Shown here piece after piece: positions 1 to 7,338 of a stretch of 64,000 bases of DNA. Location of the stretch: contig CAVQSV010000012.1 of the NCBI GenBank assembly GCA_963716095.1, positions 1 to 64,000 of the forward strand, given 5' to 3'. This stretch comes from Sva-07 sp963716095. Its GTDB lineage: Bacteria > Actinomycetota > Acidimicrobiia > Acidimicrobiales > Ilumatobacteraceae. The notes beneath the pieces are model-generated. The model made no database searches and was not told where the DNA came from. It saw only the letters and a list, made by a program, of their open reading frames with translations. The position numbers and the translations under genes were made by a program. The first letter of the stretch is position 1. Each line of letters opens with the position of its first letter.

Positions 1-48
1 GACGTCCTCCTCGATCCCATTCGGCGAGGAGCAGGAAACGCTGGTTGA

Positions 49-402
49 TCGCGTGCGGACATCGACCTCCAGGTCAACACCCAGCTCGAGGTCTCCGACG
101 ACGGCGACAAGCCGGCAGCGATCGCCGCGGTCCCTGATCAACTGGTGTTGGCCGCGTACGCGATCGGTACCGACGACATGGTGACTGAACGGATCCGCTC
201 GCTCGACGCCGCGGGAGTCGGCGCTGTTCGTCTCGGTCCGATCGGTCGGACCAGGGCAGAGCAGAGAACACATCTCGAGATGGCGATCGATCTGGTGCGC
301 AGCGCGACCGCTCCAGCCGAAGAGGAGATGCGGTCGGCCGCTGTCGGCGTCAGTCGCACTCCGATCCCGAGGCGGTTGTCAAGGCTTCCCAGGCGACGTT
401 GA
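49..402 (+). CDS. LLM-class flavin-dependent oxidoreductase, C-terminal part (partial)
   Basis: The readable protein contains TDDMVTERIRSLDAAGVGAVRLGPIG, here split only by its usual motif order, which resembles the C-terminal helix-strand region of luciferase-like (LLM) F420- or FMN-dependent monooxygenases; the N-terminal barrel lies before the window. The frame is open from about 49 to the TGA at 400-402, with a TGA at 46-48 just upstream. A second frame over 2-58 (GEEQETLVDRVR) looks like the natural upstream continuation, so a one-base frame break near 50-58 is possible. The last about 50 nt overlap the end of the convergent lipoprotein gene, and the arginine-rich tail may not be native. 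Family assignment is fair; substrate is unknown. Confidence 0.6.
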   Translation, partial: SRADIDLQVNTQLEVSDDGDKPAAIAAVPDQLVLAAYAIGTDDMVTERIRSLDAAGVGAVRLGPIGRTRAEQRTHLEMAIDLVRSATAPAEEEMRSAAVGVSRTPIPRRLSRLPRRR

Positions 403-787
403 TGTCGTCCAGGCCAGACACGAGTGCGGTGGCCTTGTCCACCGGTGTCTCGGCGGAGGCGACCGACGCTTGCAGCGTCTCGATGGACGTCTTCACCGCA
501 CCGACCTCGGGTTCGAGGTCAGCCGCGGACGCCTCGAGGGCGTCGACGTCGGCCAGAACGGTCTCCAACTGCGAGTCCAGCGCCTCGATGCCGTCGTCGA
601 CGACGTTGAGGTCACGAAGGTCCTGGATCGAGTCCTGGAGCTCGACGCGGTCGTCGCAGAAGCTCGACGCACCGTCGCCGTCGTCCGAACAGCCGGCGGC
701 GGCGACCGTGACGATCAGGAGCACCGGGATGATTGATCTCAGTGCCATGCTCCGGCGAGCGGGGACGGGGGTTGTTTCGTCAGGCAT
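350..787 (-). CDS. Putative lipoprotein with helical C-terminal region
   Basis: 145 aa. The ATG at 787 is chosen because AAGGAG lies 7 nt upstream; an internal ATG at 748 would place the signal peptide at the very start. Residues about 14-35 are a hydrophobic signal segment ending in AAAGC, a lipobox-like site. The remainder is acidic, rich in D/E/L/V and predicted to be helical or coiled-coil (repeated VDALEASAADLE-type heptads). No catalytic motif is visible. It was probably exported and lipid-anchored. Function not recognised; the next upstream gene on the same strand is also a lipoprotein with a helical C-terminus. Confidence 0.7.
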   Translation of the reverse strand: MPDETTPVPARRSMALRSIIPVLLIVTVAAAGCSDDGDGASSFCDDRVELQDSIQDLRDLNVVDDGIEALDSQLETVLADVDALEASAADLEPEVGAVKTSIETLQASVASAETPVDKATALVSGLDDINVAWEALTTASGSECD

Positions 788-956
788 CGTGCTACTCCTT
801 GGGTCGTGCCGGGGGGTCCAGCAGCTCCTGCATCCATTGCAGGCAGACACCGGGTTCGTCGTCGTCACTCGCTTCGAGTGATTGCGCCCGGACCACCGTC
901 GATCTTCGCCGAGCGGCGCCGCCGCAGGAATCACACACGATGGATGACCGAGCTGA

Positions 957-1829
957 TCAGCTCTGGGCCGCCACGAGCGGTCGAAGTGCCTGTTCGAGTT
1001 GATCGCTTCGCTGGAGAACGTTGCGTCGGGACGCCTCGACGAGCTCGTACTGCTGACCTTGTGACGAGAGGCGCAACGCCACATCCGCAGCGAGCGCTCC
1101 TCGCAGGTCGCCGACACTGCGGCCCACGAGGGCGATCTCGGAGTCGAGGGCCGGGTCTCTGACCTTCGACGCTGCGATCGAAGCCTCCAGATCGAAGAGC
1201 TGCGCTTGAATGGCAGTCCACGTGGATTGAAGCGCGGCGGCGTCGGTTGTGGCGAGCACGGTCATCGCCGCTTGATCATGCGCCCAGCGTGCGCCGCCGA
1301 TCACCTTGTTCGACTGGCGATCGCGTTCGGCCGCCTGTTGCCTGCTGCGTTCGGAGCGGCCGCTGATCCAGGCCGTGACGGCAATGATCGCGCCGATGAC
1401 GAGGATGCCGAGCACGATCAGCGCGATCCATTCTTCGGTGCTGAGCCCTCCATCGTCGGTGTCCGCGACCACAAGCACGCCACCGGATTGGTCGGTATCG
1501 CCGTCGCTCTCGCTTGCCGGCGTGTCGGCACTCGGGTCGGGCAGCGTCGCCGAGACCGAGCCGTCGTCGGCCGCTTGGTCGCTGTCGTCGCCGATGGTCC
1601 CACCGTCGTCGCCGACAAGGGGAGCATCCGGTGTTGAGACATCGACGGGCACGTTCTCCGACGACGGGCCACTGCCGTCACTCGAACAGGCGCCGAGTGT
1701 CAGCCCACCGAATACCAGGACCACGGCGATCAACCGAGACGGTCGTAGCGGTGACCCGTGTGACAGCTGCGGTGGCGGCGCAGTCTGGAAACTCGCGCTG
1801 GCGCGCCCCTCTCCGCTCGCGTCACGCAT
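957..1829 (-). CDS. Putative lipoprotein with transmembrane segment and coiled-coil tail
   Basis: 290 aa. A hydrophobic stretch near residues 33-47 ends in LGAC, a plausible lipobox, though it sits unusually far from the ATG, so the true start may be later. A long Asp/Ser/Gly-rich linker (about 50-130) follows, then a membrane helix (about 132-155, IALIVLGILVIGAII) and a cytosolic, helical region with many Q/R/E residues. The ATG at 1829 lies 2 nt before the stop of the upstream DUF7144-like gene, indicating translational coupling. Function not recognised; an envelope role is inferred from topology only. Confidence 0.65.
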   Translation of the reverse strand: MRDASGEGRASASFQTAPPPQLSHGSPLRPSRLIAVVLVFGGLTLGACSSDGSGPSSENVPVDVSTPDAPLVGDDGGTIGDDSDQAADDGSVSATLPDPSADTPASESDGDTDQSGGVLVVADTDDGGLSTEEWIALIVLGILVIGAIIAVTAWISGRSERSRQQAAERDRQSNKVIGGARWAHDQAAMTVLATTDAAALQSTWTAIQAQLFDLEASIAASKVRDPALDSEIALVGRSVGDLRGALAADVALRLSSQGQQYELVEASRRNVLQRSDQLEQALRPLVAAQS

Positions 1830-2241
1830 CGGTGATGTCGCGGCCGTGCACCGTGAGTGCCCAGATGACGGCGATGGCGAGGAAGATCATCGCGATCGAC
1901 CAGACCGGGTAGTACGGGAGCCAGGCGAAGTTGGCGACCGCACTCAGTGCGGCCAGGATGACACCGATCGTGCGTGCCAGGACGTTGCCGCTGAGGATGC
2001 CGATGCCTGCGGCGAATATCGCTGCGCCGAGGATCATGTGGATCCATCCCCACGTGGTGATGTCGAATTCGAACACCCACTTCGCGCCGATGACGTAGAA
2101 CTCCTCCTCGGCGACGGCGACCAGCCCGGCGATGAAGTGGAACACCCCTGCGATCGCCAAGAGCACGGATGCGAACATGGTGTATCCGACTGCCCATGCG
2201 CTGTGTGTGTGCTGGTCGGTTGACGGAGCGGACTCGGTCAT
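1822..2241 (-). CDS. DUF7144-like four-helix membrane protein
   Basis: 139 aa with four hydrophobic segments (about residues 16-40, 63-80, 86-105, 110-130). The motifs GVFHFIAGL, WGWIHMILGA and the final WALTVHG are typical of the small actinobacterial membrane family I know as DUF7144. The ATG at 2241 has AGGAGG about 7 nt upstream. The stop overlaps the start region of the downstream lipoprotein gene, so the two are probably cotranscribed. No enzymatic residues are evident; function is unknown. Confidence 0.8.
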   Translation of the reverse strand: MTESAPSTDQHTHSAWAVGYTMFASVLLAIAGVFHFIAGLVAVAEEEFYVIGAKWVFEFDITTWGWIHMILGAAIFAAGIGILSGNVLARTIGVILAALSAVANFAWLPYYPVWSIAMIFLAIAVIWALTVHGRDITDA

Positions 2242-2591
2242 TTTCTGCCTCCTGACATCGGGTGCACCCTGTGGCGCAACCTTGTTCTCGAATCAATCAT
2301 CGGGGCGACGGCGACACGCGGGATCATGCGAATTGGATGATCCAGGGCGAGGACGACGAGTACCGAACTCGAACATCTGGACCCCGGCGGGCAGGAGGTC
2401 GTCCGAAAGCCCGACGTCATGCCCTTGGAGTGATTCGAGGGCCGCGGCAGCATCGACTCAGATCATCCGATGTGTGTGAAGCAGCCGCCGCAGGACCGGC
2501 ATATGTTCGGGTTGTCGCACTACGCGGCCTACACACTCCGGCGCGGGTGCATTCTCACTCGAATCGGTCCAACGACATCAAGGAGGGCGAC
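2242..2591. other. Divergent intergenic region with an inverted repeat
   Basis: About 350 nt between the DUF7144-like gene (minus) and the SHOCT protein (plus); it should hold both promoters. A 7-bp inverted repeat, GGATCAT at 2321-2327 and ATGATCC at 2337-2343 with a 9-nt spacer, could be an operator. I see no convincing gene here; longer reading frames across it lack good start sites and family features. Confidence 0.4.
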
Positions 2592-2987
2592 ATGATCGCT
2601 TACGACTACCCACTACTTGGCGTGTTCTGGAGCATGATGATCTTCTTCTTGTGGGTCGCCTGGTTGTTCCTGCTGTTCCGGGTGTTCGCCGACATCTTCC
2701 GCTCCCACGACATGGGCGGCTGGGCGAAGGCGCTGTGGTCGATCTTCGTGATCCTGCTGCCGTTCCTCGGAGTTTTCATCTACCTCATCGTGAACGGCAA
2801 GGCCATGGGAGAACGTGCTGCGGCCGATGCGCAACAGCAGCAGGCGGCCCTCGACAACTACGTGCGTCAGACCGCCGGTACCACCGGTTCGGCCGACGAG
2901 TTGGCGAAGCTCGCTGCGTTGCGTGACAACGGCACCTTGACCGACGCCGAGTTCGCCGCCCAGAAGGCGAAGCTGCTCGACGCCTGA
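2592..2987 (+). CDS. PLDc_N / SHOCT domain membrane protein
   Basis: 131 aa. The ATG at 2592 is preceded by AAGGAGGG at 2579-2586, which decides the start. Two membrane helices (about residues 10-32 and 48-70) form a PLDc_N-like hairpin (FVILLPFLGVFIYLIVNG). A linker follows, then a C-terminal SHOCT motif (about 103-131): LAALRDNGTLTDAEFAAQKAKLL, the short helical module that often ends such proteins. These proteins are thought to tether or oligomerise at the membrane. Function unknown beyond that. Confidence 0.85.
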   Translation: MIAYDYPLLGVFWSMMIFFLWVAWLFLLFRVFADIFRSHDMGGWAKALWSIFVILLPFLGVFIYLIVNGKAMGERAAADAQQQQAALDNYVRQTAGTTGSADELAKLAALRDNGTLTDAEFAAQKAKLLDA

Positions 2988-3022
2988 CCACTCGGCCACG
3001 AGCAGTCCAGTGGGAGAATGAC

Positions 3023-3166
3023 ATGAGTGCATCAGTGACGGACATGGCCGCCGAAGCGACCGCACAGTTCGGACCGGCGGCGGTCCAGGACCCCGTCGGG
3101 AGCGAGTGGTGGCAGTCGCTGAGTTCGGGGCGTCGCTGCTCACCGTGCACGTTCCGGCCAGGATGA
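3023..3166 (+). CDS. Small ORF (47 aa) overlapping the CYTH-like gene
   Basis: An ATG at 3023 preceded by GGGAGA opens a 47-codon frame whose TGA (3164-3166) overlaps an ATG at 3163 of the next gene as ATGA. The peptide begins MSASVTDMAAEATAQFG. The start signal and the coupling argue that it is translated. I know no family for it. It could be a leader that couples translation to the CYTH-like protein, or the true N-terminus of that protein if a frame break exists nearby. Confidence 0.4.
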   Translation: MSASVTDMAAEATAQFGPAAVQDPVGSEWWQSLSSGRRCSPCTFRPG

Positions 3167-3786
3167 GACGACCCGACACACCCCCGCCGTTGGTCCTCGA
3201 CACGACCGAGCTCCGATGGTTCGTTCCAGGGTCGCTGCCTACCGAAGTCGCCGTTTGGTTCACCGGCTCGACCGGTGTTCTCGAAGAGCGGAGCGACACG
3301 TACCTCCTCGACGGCCGTGGCGACGTCGGCGTGAAGCGCCGTTTCAGGCAGACGGTGGAACTCAAGGTCCGCCAATCACTCGATGGGCGCATCGAGTTCG
3401 GCGACGGTCTCGCAGGCTCGCTCGAGGTGTGGCGACGGTGGAGCCCTGCCGAGCGTCTCGTCGAGCACGGCGTCGATGAACGCTGGGTCGACGTCCACAA
3501 ATCGGTGGTGAAACGGCGTTTCTTGTTGGACGGAACCGAAGTCGCGTTCTCCCCGGTCGTGGAAGCAACTGGTGCGGGATGCGACGTCGAGGTCGCAGAG
3601 GTCACCATCGACGACGTCCAGTGGTGGACGTTCGCGTTCGCCGCGTTCGGCCCGCCAGAGACGCGACGCGAGGCACTGCTCGCCTCATGGCAAGCGTTGG
3701 TGGCCGCAGCACCGTGCCCGGAACCCTTCGAACCTCGCACCGCTCGAGCAATGGGCTACCCGGAATGGCTCACGCTCCACGAATGA
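3163..3786 (+). CDS. CYTH-like (triphosphate tunnel) domain protein
   Basis: 207 aa from the ATG at 3163; a GTG at 3106 in the same frame is an alternative. Features of the CYTH fold are an early TELRWF strand, an ERSDTYLLD strand, VGVKRR, an ELKVRQS strand (all in the first about 75 residues) and a later KRRFLLDG and EVAEVTID. These alternating E/K/R strands line the tunnel in CYTH triphosphatases and adenylate cyclases. The canonical N-terminal ExExK is not clearly present, so catalytic activity is uncertain. It follows the SHOCT gene on the same strand, after the 47-aa ORF. Confidence 0.5.
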   Translation: MRRPDTPPPLVLDTTELRWFVPGSLPTEVAVWFTGSTGVLEERSDTYLLDGRGDVGVKRRFRQTVELKVRQSLDGRIEFGDGLAGSLEVWRRWSPAERLVEHGVDERWVDVHKSVVKRRFLLDGTEVAFSPVVEATGAGCDVEVAEVTIDDVQWWTFAFAAFGPPETRREALLASWQALVAAAPCPEPFEPRTARAMGYPEWLTLHE

Positions 3787-3971
3787 TGCCCGAGACGGTC
3801 GGATCACCGAGCGGGCTCGAGTGATCACCGTGATTGTCGCGTTGGGTCTGACGCTGCGTCGGCTGATGTCGAGTGCTGATTTCGCATGGATTGGGGCCGT
3901 CGGTCGGTGTGATGACTTCTGTGCGGTCGTGGGCCAGACTGGTGGGAGCCCGGTGGATTGATGGAGGCAAG

Positions 3972-4607
3972 ATGGCGAAGTCGGAAGTGGTCGCTGGTCA
4001 TCGACCGGGTCCGCGTCGCCCTCCGGGGTCTCCGTCGGGGCCCGACGAGGTTCGTCGAGCGGTGCTCGACGCGGCCGCACAGCTGTTCGCGGAGCGTGGA
4101 GTCGGACAGGTCTCGCTGCGTGACGTCGCTGCTGCGGCGAACACCCATCTCGGGCTCATCGGCCGGTACATCGGCGATCGGGAGGAACTCGAGCTGGCGG
4201 TCTTCGATGATCTGTCCGCCCAGTTGGCCAGAAGCGTGAGTGAGAACCCGCTGTCGGGCCAGGGGCACGGGGTCGAAACGGTGATGGGCAAATGGTCGCG
4301 GGTGACGGCATCTCTCGTCCTACGGAGCCGTCCGCTGGCCGGCCGCGAAGGGTTCAACCCGGTCGCAGCGATGGCGAACACCATCGTTGATGGGTATGGG
4401 TTGGATCCGGTCGCGGCACGAGTTCGAGCGGCACAGATCGTGGCAATGGCCATCGGATGGCGAGTCTTCGAGGACTACCTCGTCGCGGCGGGTGAACTGG
4501 ATCAGGTGCCGTTGGCGATGCTTCGGGAGGAGTTGGTGCACTCGGCGCGCCGGCTCGGTGCGACACCGTGGCCGTCACCGGCCGACCCCACCCCGCGCCA
4601 CGACTGA
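3972..4607 (+). CDS. TetR-family transcriptional regulator
   Basis: 211 aa from the ATG at 3972 (GGAGG at 3963-3967); the frame is open further upstream but without a good start. The N-terminal HTH runs from about residue 20 (EVRRAVLDAAAQLFAERGVGQVSLRDVAAAANTH, shown here as key words: LDAAAQLF, GVGQVSLRDVA, GLIGRYIGDREEL), typical of TetR. The C-terminal helical part would bind an inducer. It lies upstream of and in the same direction as the DszB-like operon, and a near-palindrome at 4670-4681 is a candidate operator. Regulation of that operon is inference. Confidence 0.85.
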   Translation: MAKSEVVAGHRPGPRRPPGSPSGPDEVRRAVLDAAAQLFAERGVGQVSLRDVAAAANTHLGLIGRYIGDREELELAVFDDLSAQLARSVSENPLSGQGHGVETVMGKWSRVTASLVLRSRPLAGREGFNPVAAMANTIVDGYGLDPVAARVRAAQIVAMAIGWRVFEDYLVAAGELDQVPLAMLREELVHSARRLGATPWPSPADPTPRHD

Positions 4608-4661
4608 CAACCGGAAGGCGATCAGGACCATTGGCCCTGCGGTAGCTCAGAGCATCGGGCC

Positions 4662-4681
4662 CATAATGAGTACATACGTAC
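4662..4681 (+). promoter_or_regulatory. Candidate promoter/operator of the DszB-like operon
   Basis: CATAAT at 4662-4667 resembles a -10 box. Just after it, GTACATACGTAC (4670-4681) matches its own reverse complement at 10 of 12 positions, as expected for a dimeric TetR site. A strong -35 box is not obvious. The gene start is 60 nt downstream with GGAGGAG before the ATG. Function is inferred from position only. Confidence 0.35.
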
Positions 4682-4741
4682 ACATTGATGCGGTTCTCTT
4701 CACGAAATGACGTGAGCCGCGCAACCCAGGAGGAGAGTTCG

Positions 4742-5902
4742 ATGTCCGAGAAAGTCGCCACCACCGTCCCGCTGAACTGGAACGAGGTGTGGTTCACGAA
4801 CTGTCCGATGGTGTCGGCCAACAACGTCGACCAGGAGTTGGGCTGGTGCCGCGAGGAGTTCAAGAAGATTGGCGTCGAGTACGCCTTCTTCCGCCATGCG
4901 CCGGAGAACAACTGGTACCCGCACTACGTCCACAACCTCGACAACCTCGTTCGTTTCGGCGGGCTGTACCCGGCAATCGACGTGAACGCCGACATCCGCC
5001 GGACGCGGCTGCTCGGCGCCACGCAGGTGTACGAGGGCGGCTGCATGCTGGTGCGTGCCCGCGACGACATCTTCCGGATGGAGGATCTGCGGGGCAAGAA
5101 GATCGGTCTCACCAAGAGCCTCAACACCATCAAGAACGACTGGTGGCGCGTCCAGGAACACGCCGGCATCGAGTTGATGCTGCGGATCAATGGCATGACG
5201 ATGGACGACGTCGAGATCGTCGAGTTCCCCTATCCGGACGACTGGTACGACAAACCCGAGATGCTCCAGGTCGCGATGAACAACCCCTCCGAGCTCTGGC
5301 TACGACGGGACCACAAGCACGACCTCGCGTTCCGTCCGCTCGAGCCCGGGTTGGAGGATGGAACCGTCGACGCCGTCTACACGCAGAGCAAGGTCTTCCA
5401 GCATCTCCAGGAGGACACCGGCAAGTTCAAGGCGATCGAGGACCTGTCTCGTCATCCCGACTACACCCTGCAAATGGCCAACTGTCCCGCAGTCATCACG
5501 TGCACCGACGTCATGGCCGACGAACATCCCGAGTTGGTCGTTACGTACATGAAGGCGATGATCAAGGTCGGCCGATGGGCCAACGGCAACAAGCATGCTG
5601 CCGCCGAGATCCTCAATCACCAGACGTTCTATCGGGATGCCGAGGACACCTACCAAGGGATCAAGGACGTCGACATGGTTCCCAACCTGTCGCCGAAGAA
5701 CCTGGTCTCGATCGACATCGCCAAGGACTTCATGCTGAAGAACGGCTACATCCACAACGACTACGACGTCAACGAGTGGGCCGCACCGCAGTTCCTCGAA
5801 CAAGCCGCCCGCGAACTCCTCGAGGAGGAGTGGACCCGTCAGTCCACCTCGAAGCTCCCGGAGCCGACCAACCTCGGCATTCCCGGCATCCGCCTCGGCT
5901 GA
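4742..5902 (+). CDS. DszB-like sulfinate desulfinase / NMT1-type protein
   Basis: 386 aa; ATG at 4742 after GGAGGAG. The sequence follows the order of 2'-hydroxybiphenyl-2-sulfinate desulfinase (DszB): FTNCP (Cys21), then PHYVHNLDNLVRFGG (His61, Arg71), TRLLGAT, DLRGKKIGLTKS and a late WAAPQFLEQA. DszB uses Cys27, His60 and Arg70; here all three residue types are kept, with the same 10-residue His-to-Arg spacing. This suggests C-S bond cleavage of an aryl or alkyl sulfinate releasing sulfite, in the cytoplasm (no signal peptide). No DszA or DszC is nearby, so the substrate is probably not dibenzothiophene-derived. A periplasmic-binding-protein-like paralog without catalysis is the alternative. 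Confidence 0.7.
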   Translation: MSEKVATTVPLNWNEVWFTNCPMVSANNVDQELGWCREEFKKIGVEYAFFRHAPENNWYPHYVHNLDNLVRFGGLYPAIDVNADIRRTRLLGATQVYEGGCMLVRARDDIFRMEDLRGKKIGLTKSLNTIKNDWWRVQEHAGIELMLRINGMTMDDVEIVEFPYPDDWYDKPEMLQVAMNNPSELWLRRDHKHDLAFRPLEPGLEDGTVDAVYTQSKVFQHLQEDTGKFKAIEDLSRHPDYTLQMANCPAVITCTDVMADEHPELVVTYMKAMIKVGRWANGNKHAAAEILNHQTFYRDAEDTYQGIKDVDMVPNLSPKNLVSIDIAKDFMLKNGYIHNDYDVNEWAAPQFLEQAARELLEEEWTRQSTSKLPEPTNLGIPGIRLG

Positions 5903-5965
5903 GAGCCCTGATCCAACAGATCGCTCCCGCCCGAGCTCCACACCTACTCGAAGATTGGAAACAAC

Positions 5966-6424
5966 ATGAACGCTGACCCGCTCGACGAACTCGGACCCGT
6001 CGATTACATCATCGTCGAATTCCCTGCTGGTGAGAGTTACTTCACCGGCGAGGTGGCAGACGAACTCGTCGCGCTCGTCGAGGCCGGCACGATTCGCTTG
6101 ATCGACCTGCTCATCCTGACCAAGGACGACGACGGCAACATCGACGCCATCGAACTGTCCGACCTCGACGACCTCGGCCCGTTCCAGGCCCTCGAGGCGG
6201 AACTCGCCGAGTTCCTCGCCGAGGACGACGTCGCTCATCTGGCTGCCGCCATGGCGCCTGGCACCGTCGCCGGCGTCATCGTCTACGAGAATCTCTGGGC
6301 CGCACCGTTCGGGTCAGCCGCCCGCCGCGCCGGAGGACAACTCATCGCCAACGGGCGCATCCCCGCCCAGGCCATCATCGCCGCCATCGCGGCGGACGAA
6401 GCACTCGAGACAGAAGGAGCCTGA
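5966..6424 (+). CDS. DUF6325/DUF1269-type small protein
   Basis: 152 aa. It starts PVDYIIVEFPAGESYFTGEVADELVALVEAGTIRLIDLLILTKDDDGN (given here by its start and the key motif IRLIDLLIL), which is the hallmark of the actinobacterial family annotated DUF1269 or DUF6325. A C-terminal Ala/Gly-rich part (GTVAGVIVYENLWAAPFGSA) resembles the glycine-zipper half of that family. It sits 63 nt after the DszB-like gene and directly before a 54-aa basic protein, an arrangement usual for this family. Biochemical role unknown. Confidence 0.8.
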   Translation: MNADPLDELGPVDYIIVEFPAGESYFTGEVADELVALVEAGTIRLIDLLILTKDDDGNIDAIELSDLDDLGPFQALEAELAEFLAEDDVAHLAAAMAPGTVAGVIVYENLWAAPFGSAARRAGGQLIANGRIPAQAIIAAIAADEALETEGA

Positions 6425-6425
6425 C

Positions 6426-6590
6426 ATGCCAGTACGACCAGGACGCAGAGGACGAGTCGGAGTAGTCGGCGCACCTGTTGCCAAAGCAGCAGTCGTGACC
6501 AAAGCGGTGACGCCTGGGCCGGCGCCGATCGCGAAGGCTGCGGTCGTGGGTGCGGCCGTCACCCCCGGGCGCCGTCGCCGCCGCATCTGA
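6426..6590 (+). CDS. Small basic protein (54 aa) with internal repeat
   Basis: Too short for standard ORF calls. The ATG at 6426 lies 1 nt after the stop of the DUF6325-type gene. The peptide starts MPVRPGRRGRVGVVGAPV and contains two copies of a 13-residue motif: AKAAVVTKAVTPG and AKAAVVGAAVTPG. It ends in RRRRRI. A short basic Ala/Gly/Val-rich protein often follows DUF1269/6325 genes in actinobacteria (usually with a SHOCT end, absent here). I infer membrane or partner binding; no function is known. Confidence 0.6.
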   Translation: MPVRPGRRGRVGVVGAPVAKAAVVTKAVTPGPAPIAKAAVVGAAVTPGRRRRRI

Positions 6591-6609
6591 CGAGCTCCAG
6601 GCCCTGACG

Positions 6610-7125
6610 ATGACACCAACCTCACGGCACGAGGTCGCCGAGGCCCGTCAGACCCAGCTCGGGCTGTACGTCACCTCTGAGGAGGCCAGCCGTCTGCTCG
6701 AATCAGACGACCGCGCGAAGCTCCTCGACGTCCGCACACCTCACGAGTACGTGTTCGTCGGCCACGCCGAGCCAGCGGTCAACATCCCGCTGGCCACCGC
6801 GTCCGATGAGGTCGACCCGACCAGCGGGTCGTTGCGGTGGGTGCCGAACCCACGATTCGTCGAGAGCGTCTCGGCGTGGGCAGACAAGGACGACCTCGTC
6901 CTCGTCACCTGCCGGTCCGGGGGACGCAGCGCAATGGCGGTCAACGCGCTCGCAGCATCCGGGTTCACCAACGCCTTCAACATCATCGACGGATTCGAAG
7001 GCGACAAGGTCGACGACCCGAGCAGCCCCGATCACGGCAAGCGCCGAGTCAACGGCTGGAAGAACTCCAACCTGCCGTGGACGTACGCCGTCGATCCGTC
7101 ACGCCTGCGTTTCGATCAGCAGTAG
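6610..7125 (+). CDS. Rhodanese-like sulfurtransferase
   Basis: 171 aa from the ATG at 6610; the frame is open to 6550 but the earlier codons overlap the 54-aa gene. One rhodanese domain spans about residues 18-165: LLDVRTPHEYVFVGH, then the active loop CRSGGRSA with Cys101 as the sulfur-carrying nucleophile, and the closing GFEGD. Such single-domain enzymes carry a persulfide and pass sulfane sulfur to acceptors. Being last in a cluster with a desulfinase-like gene, it may process sulfite or thiosulfate released upstream; that link is inferred. Confidence 0.85.
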   Translation: MTPTSRHEVAEARQTQLGLYVTSEEASRLLESDDRAKLLDVRTPHEYVFVGHAEPAVNIPLATASDEVDPTSGSLRWVPNPRFVESVSAWADKDDLVLVTCRSGGRSAMAVNALAASGFTNAFNIIDGFEGDKVDDPSSPDHGKRRVNGWKNSNLPWTYAVDPSRLRFDQQ

Positions 7126-7338
7126 CCAACCACTGCCGGTCACAGCACGCGATAACCGCGAGCGATAACGCGAGAGCCAGACAGGTTCCGCCCACTCGAC
7201 TTCGGCCCAAGTGCAGTGCTCGATATTCGCGAGGCCGCGACGGCTCCTGACCGGGATCGACTTCCACGTCGCGTCGCCTGACACCGCGTGCACGGCAGCG
7301 CTTTTGGACCTTCCCGCCTGCCCATGCGTCGTCGACGC
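7126..7338. other. Intergenic region at the left flank of the mobile element
   Basis: The region lies between the rhodanese gene and the end of the relaxase remnant. It holds two copies of GCGATAAC (7149-7156 and 7162-7169). I looked for a copy of the tRNA-Arg 3' end that would mark the distal attachment site and found none longer than a few bases. The element boundary is therefore not defined by sequence. Confidence 0.35.

Noticed and set aside
4642..4659. tRNA-like fragment GTAGCTCAG with AGCATCGG
   Set aside because: It lacks seven bases of the D-loop and any anticodon or T-arm; probably chance similarity to the tRNA-Arg 5' half.
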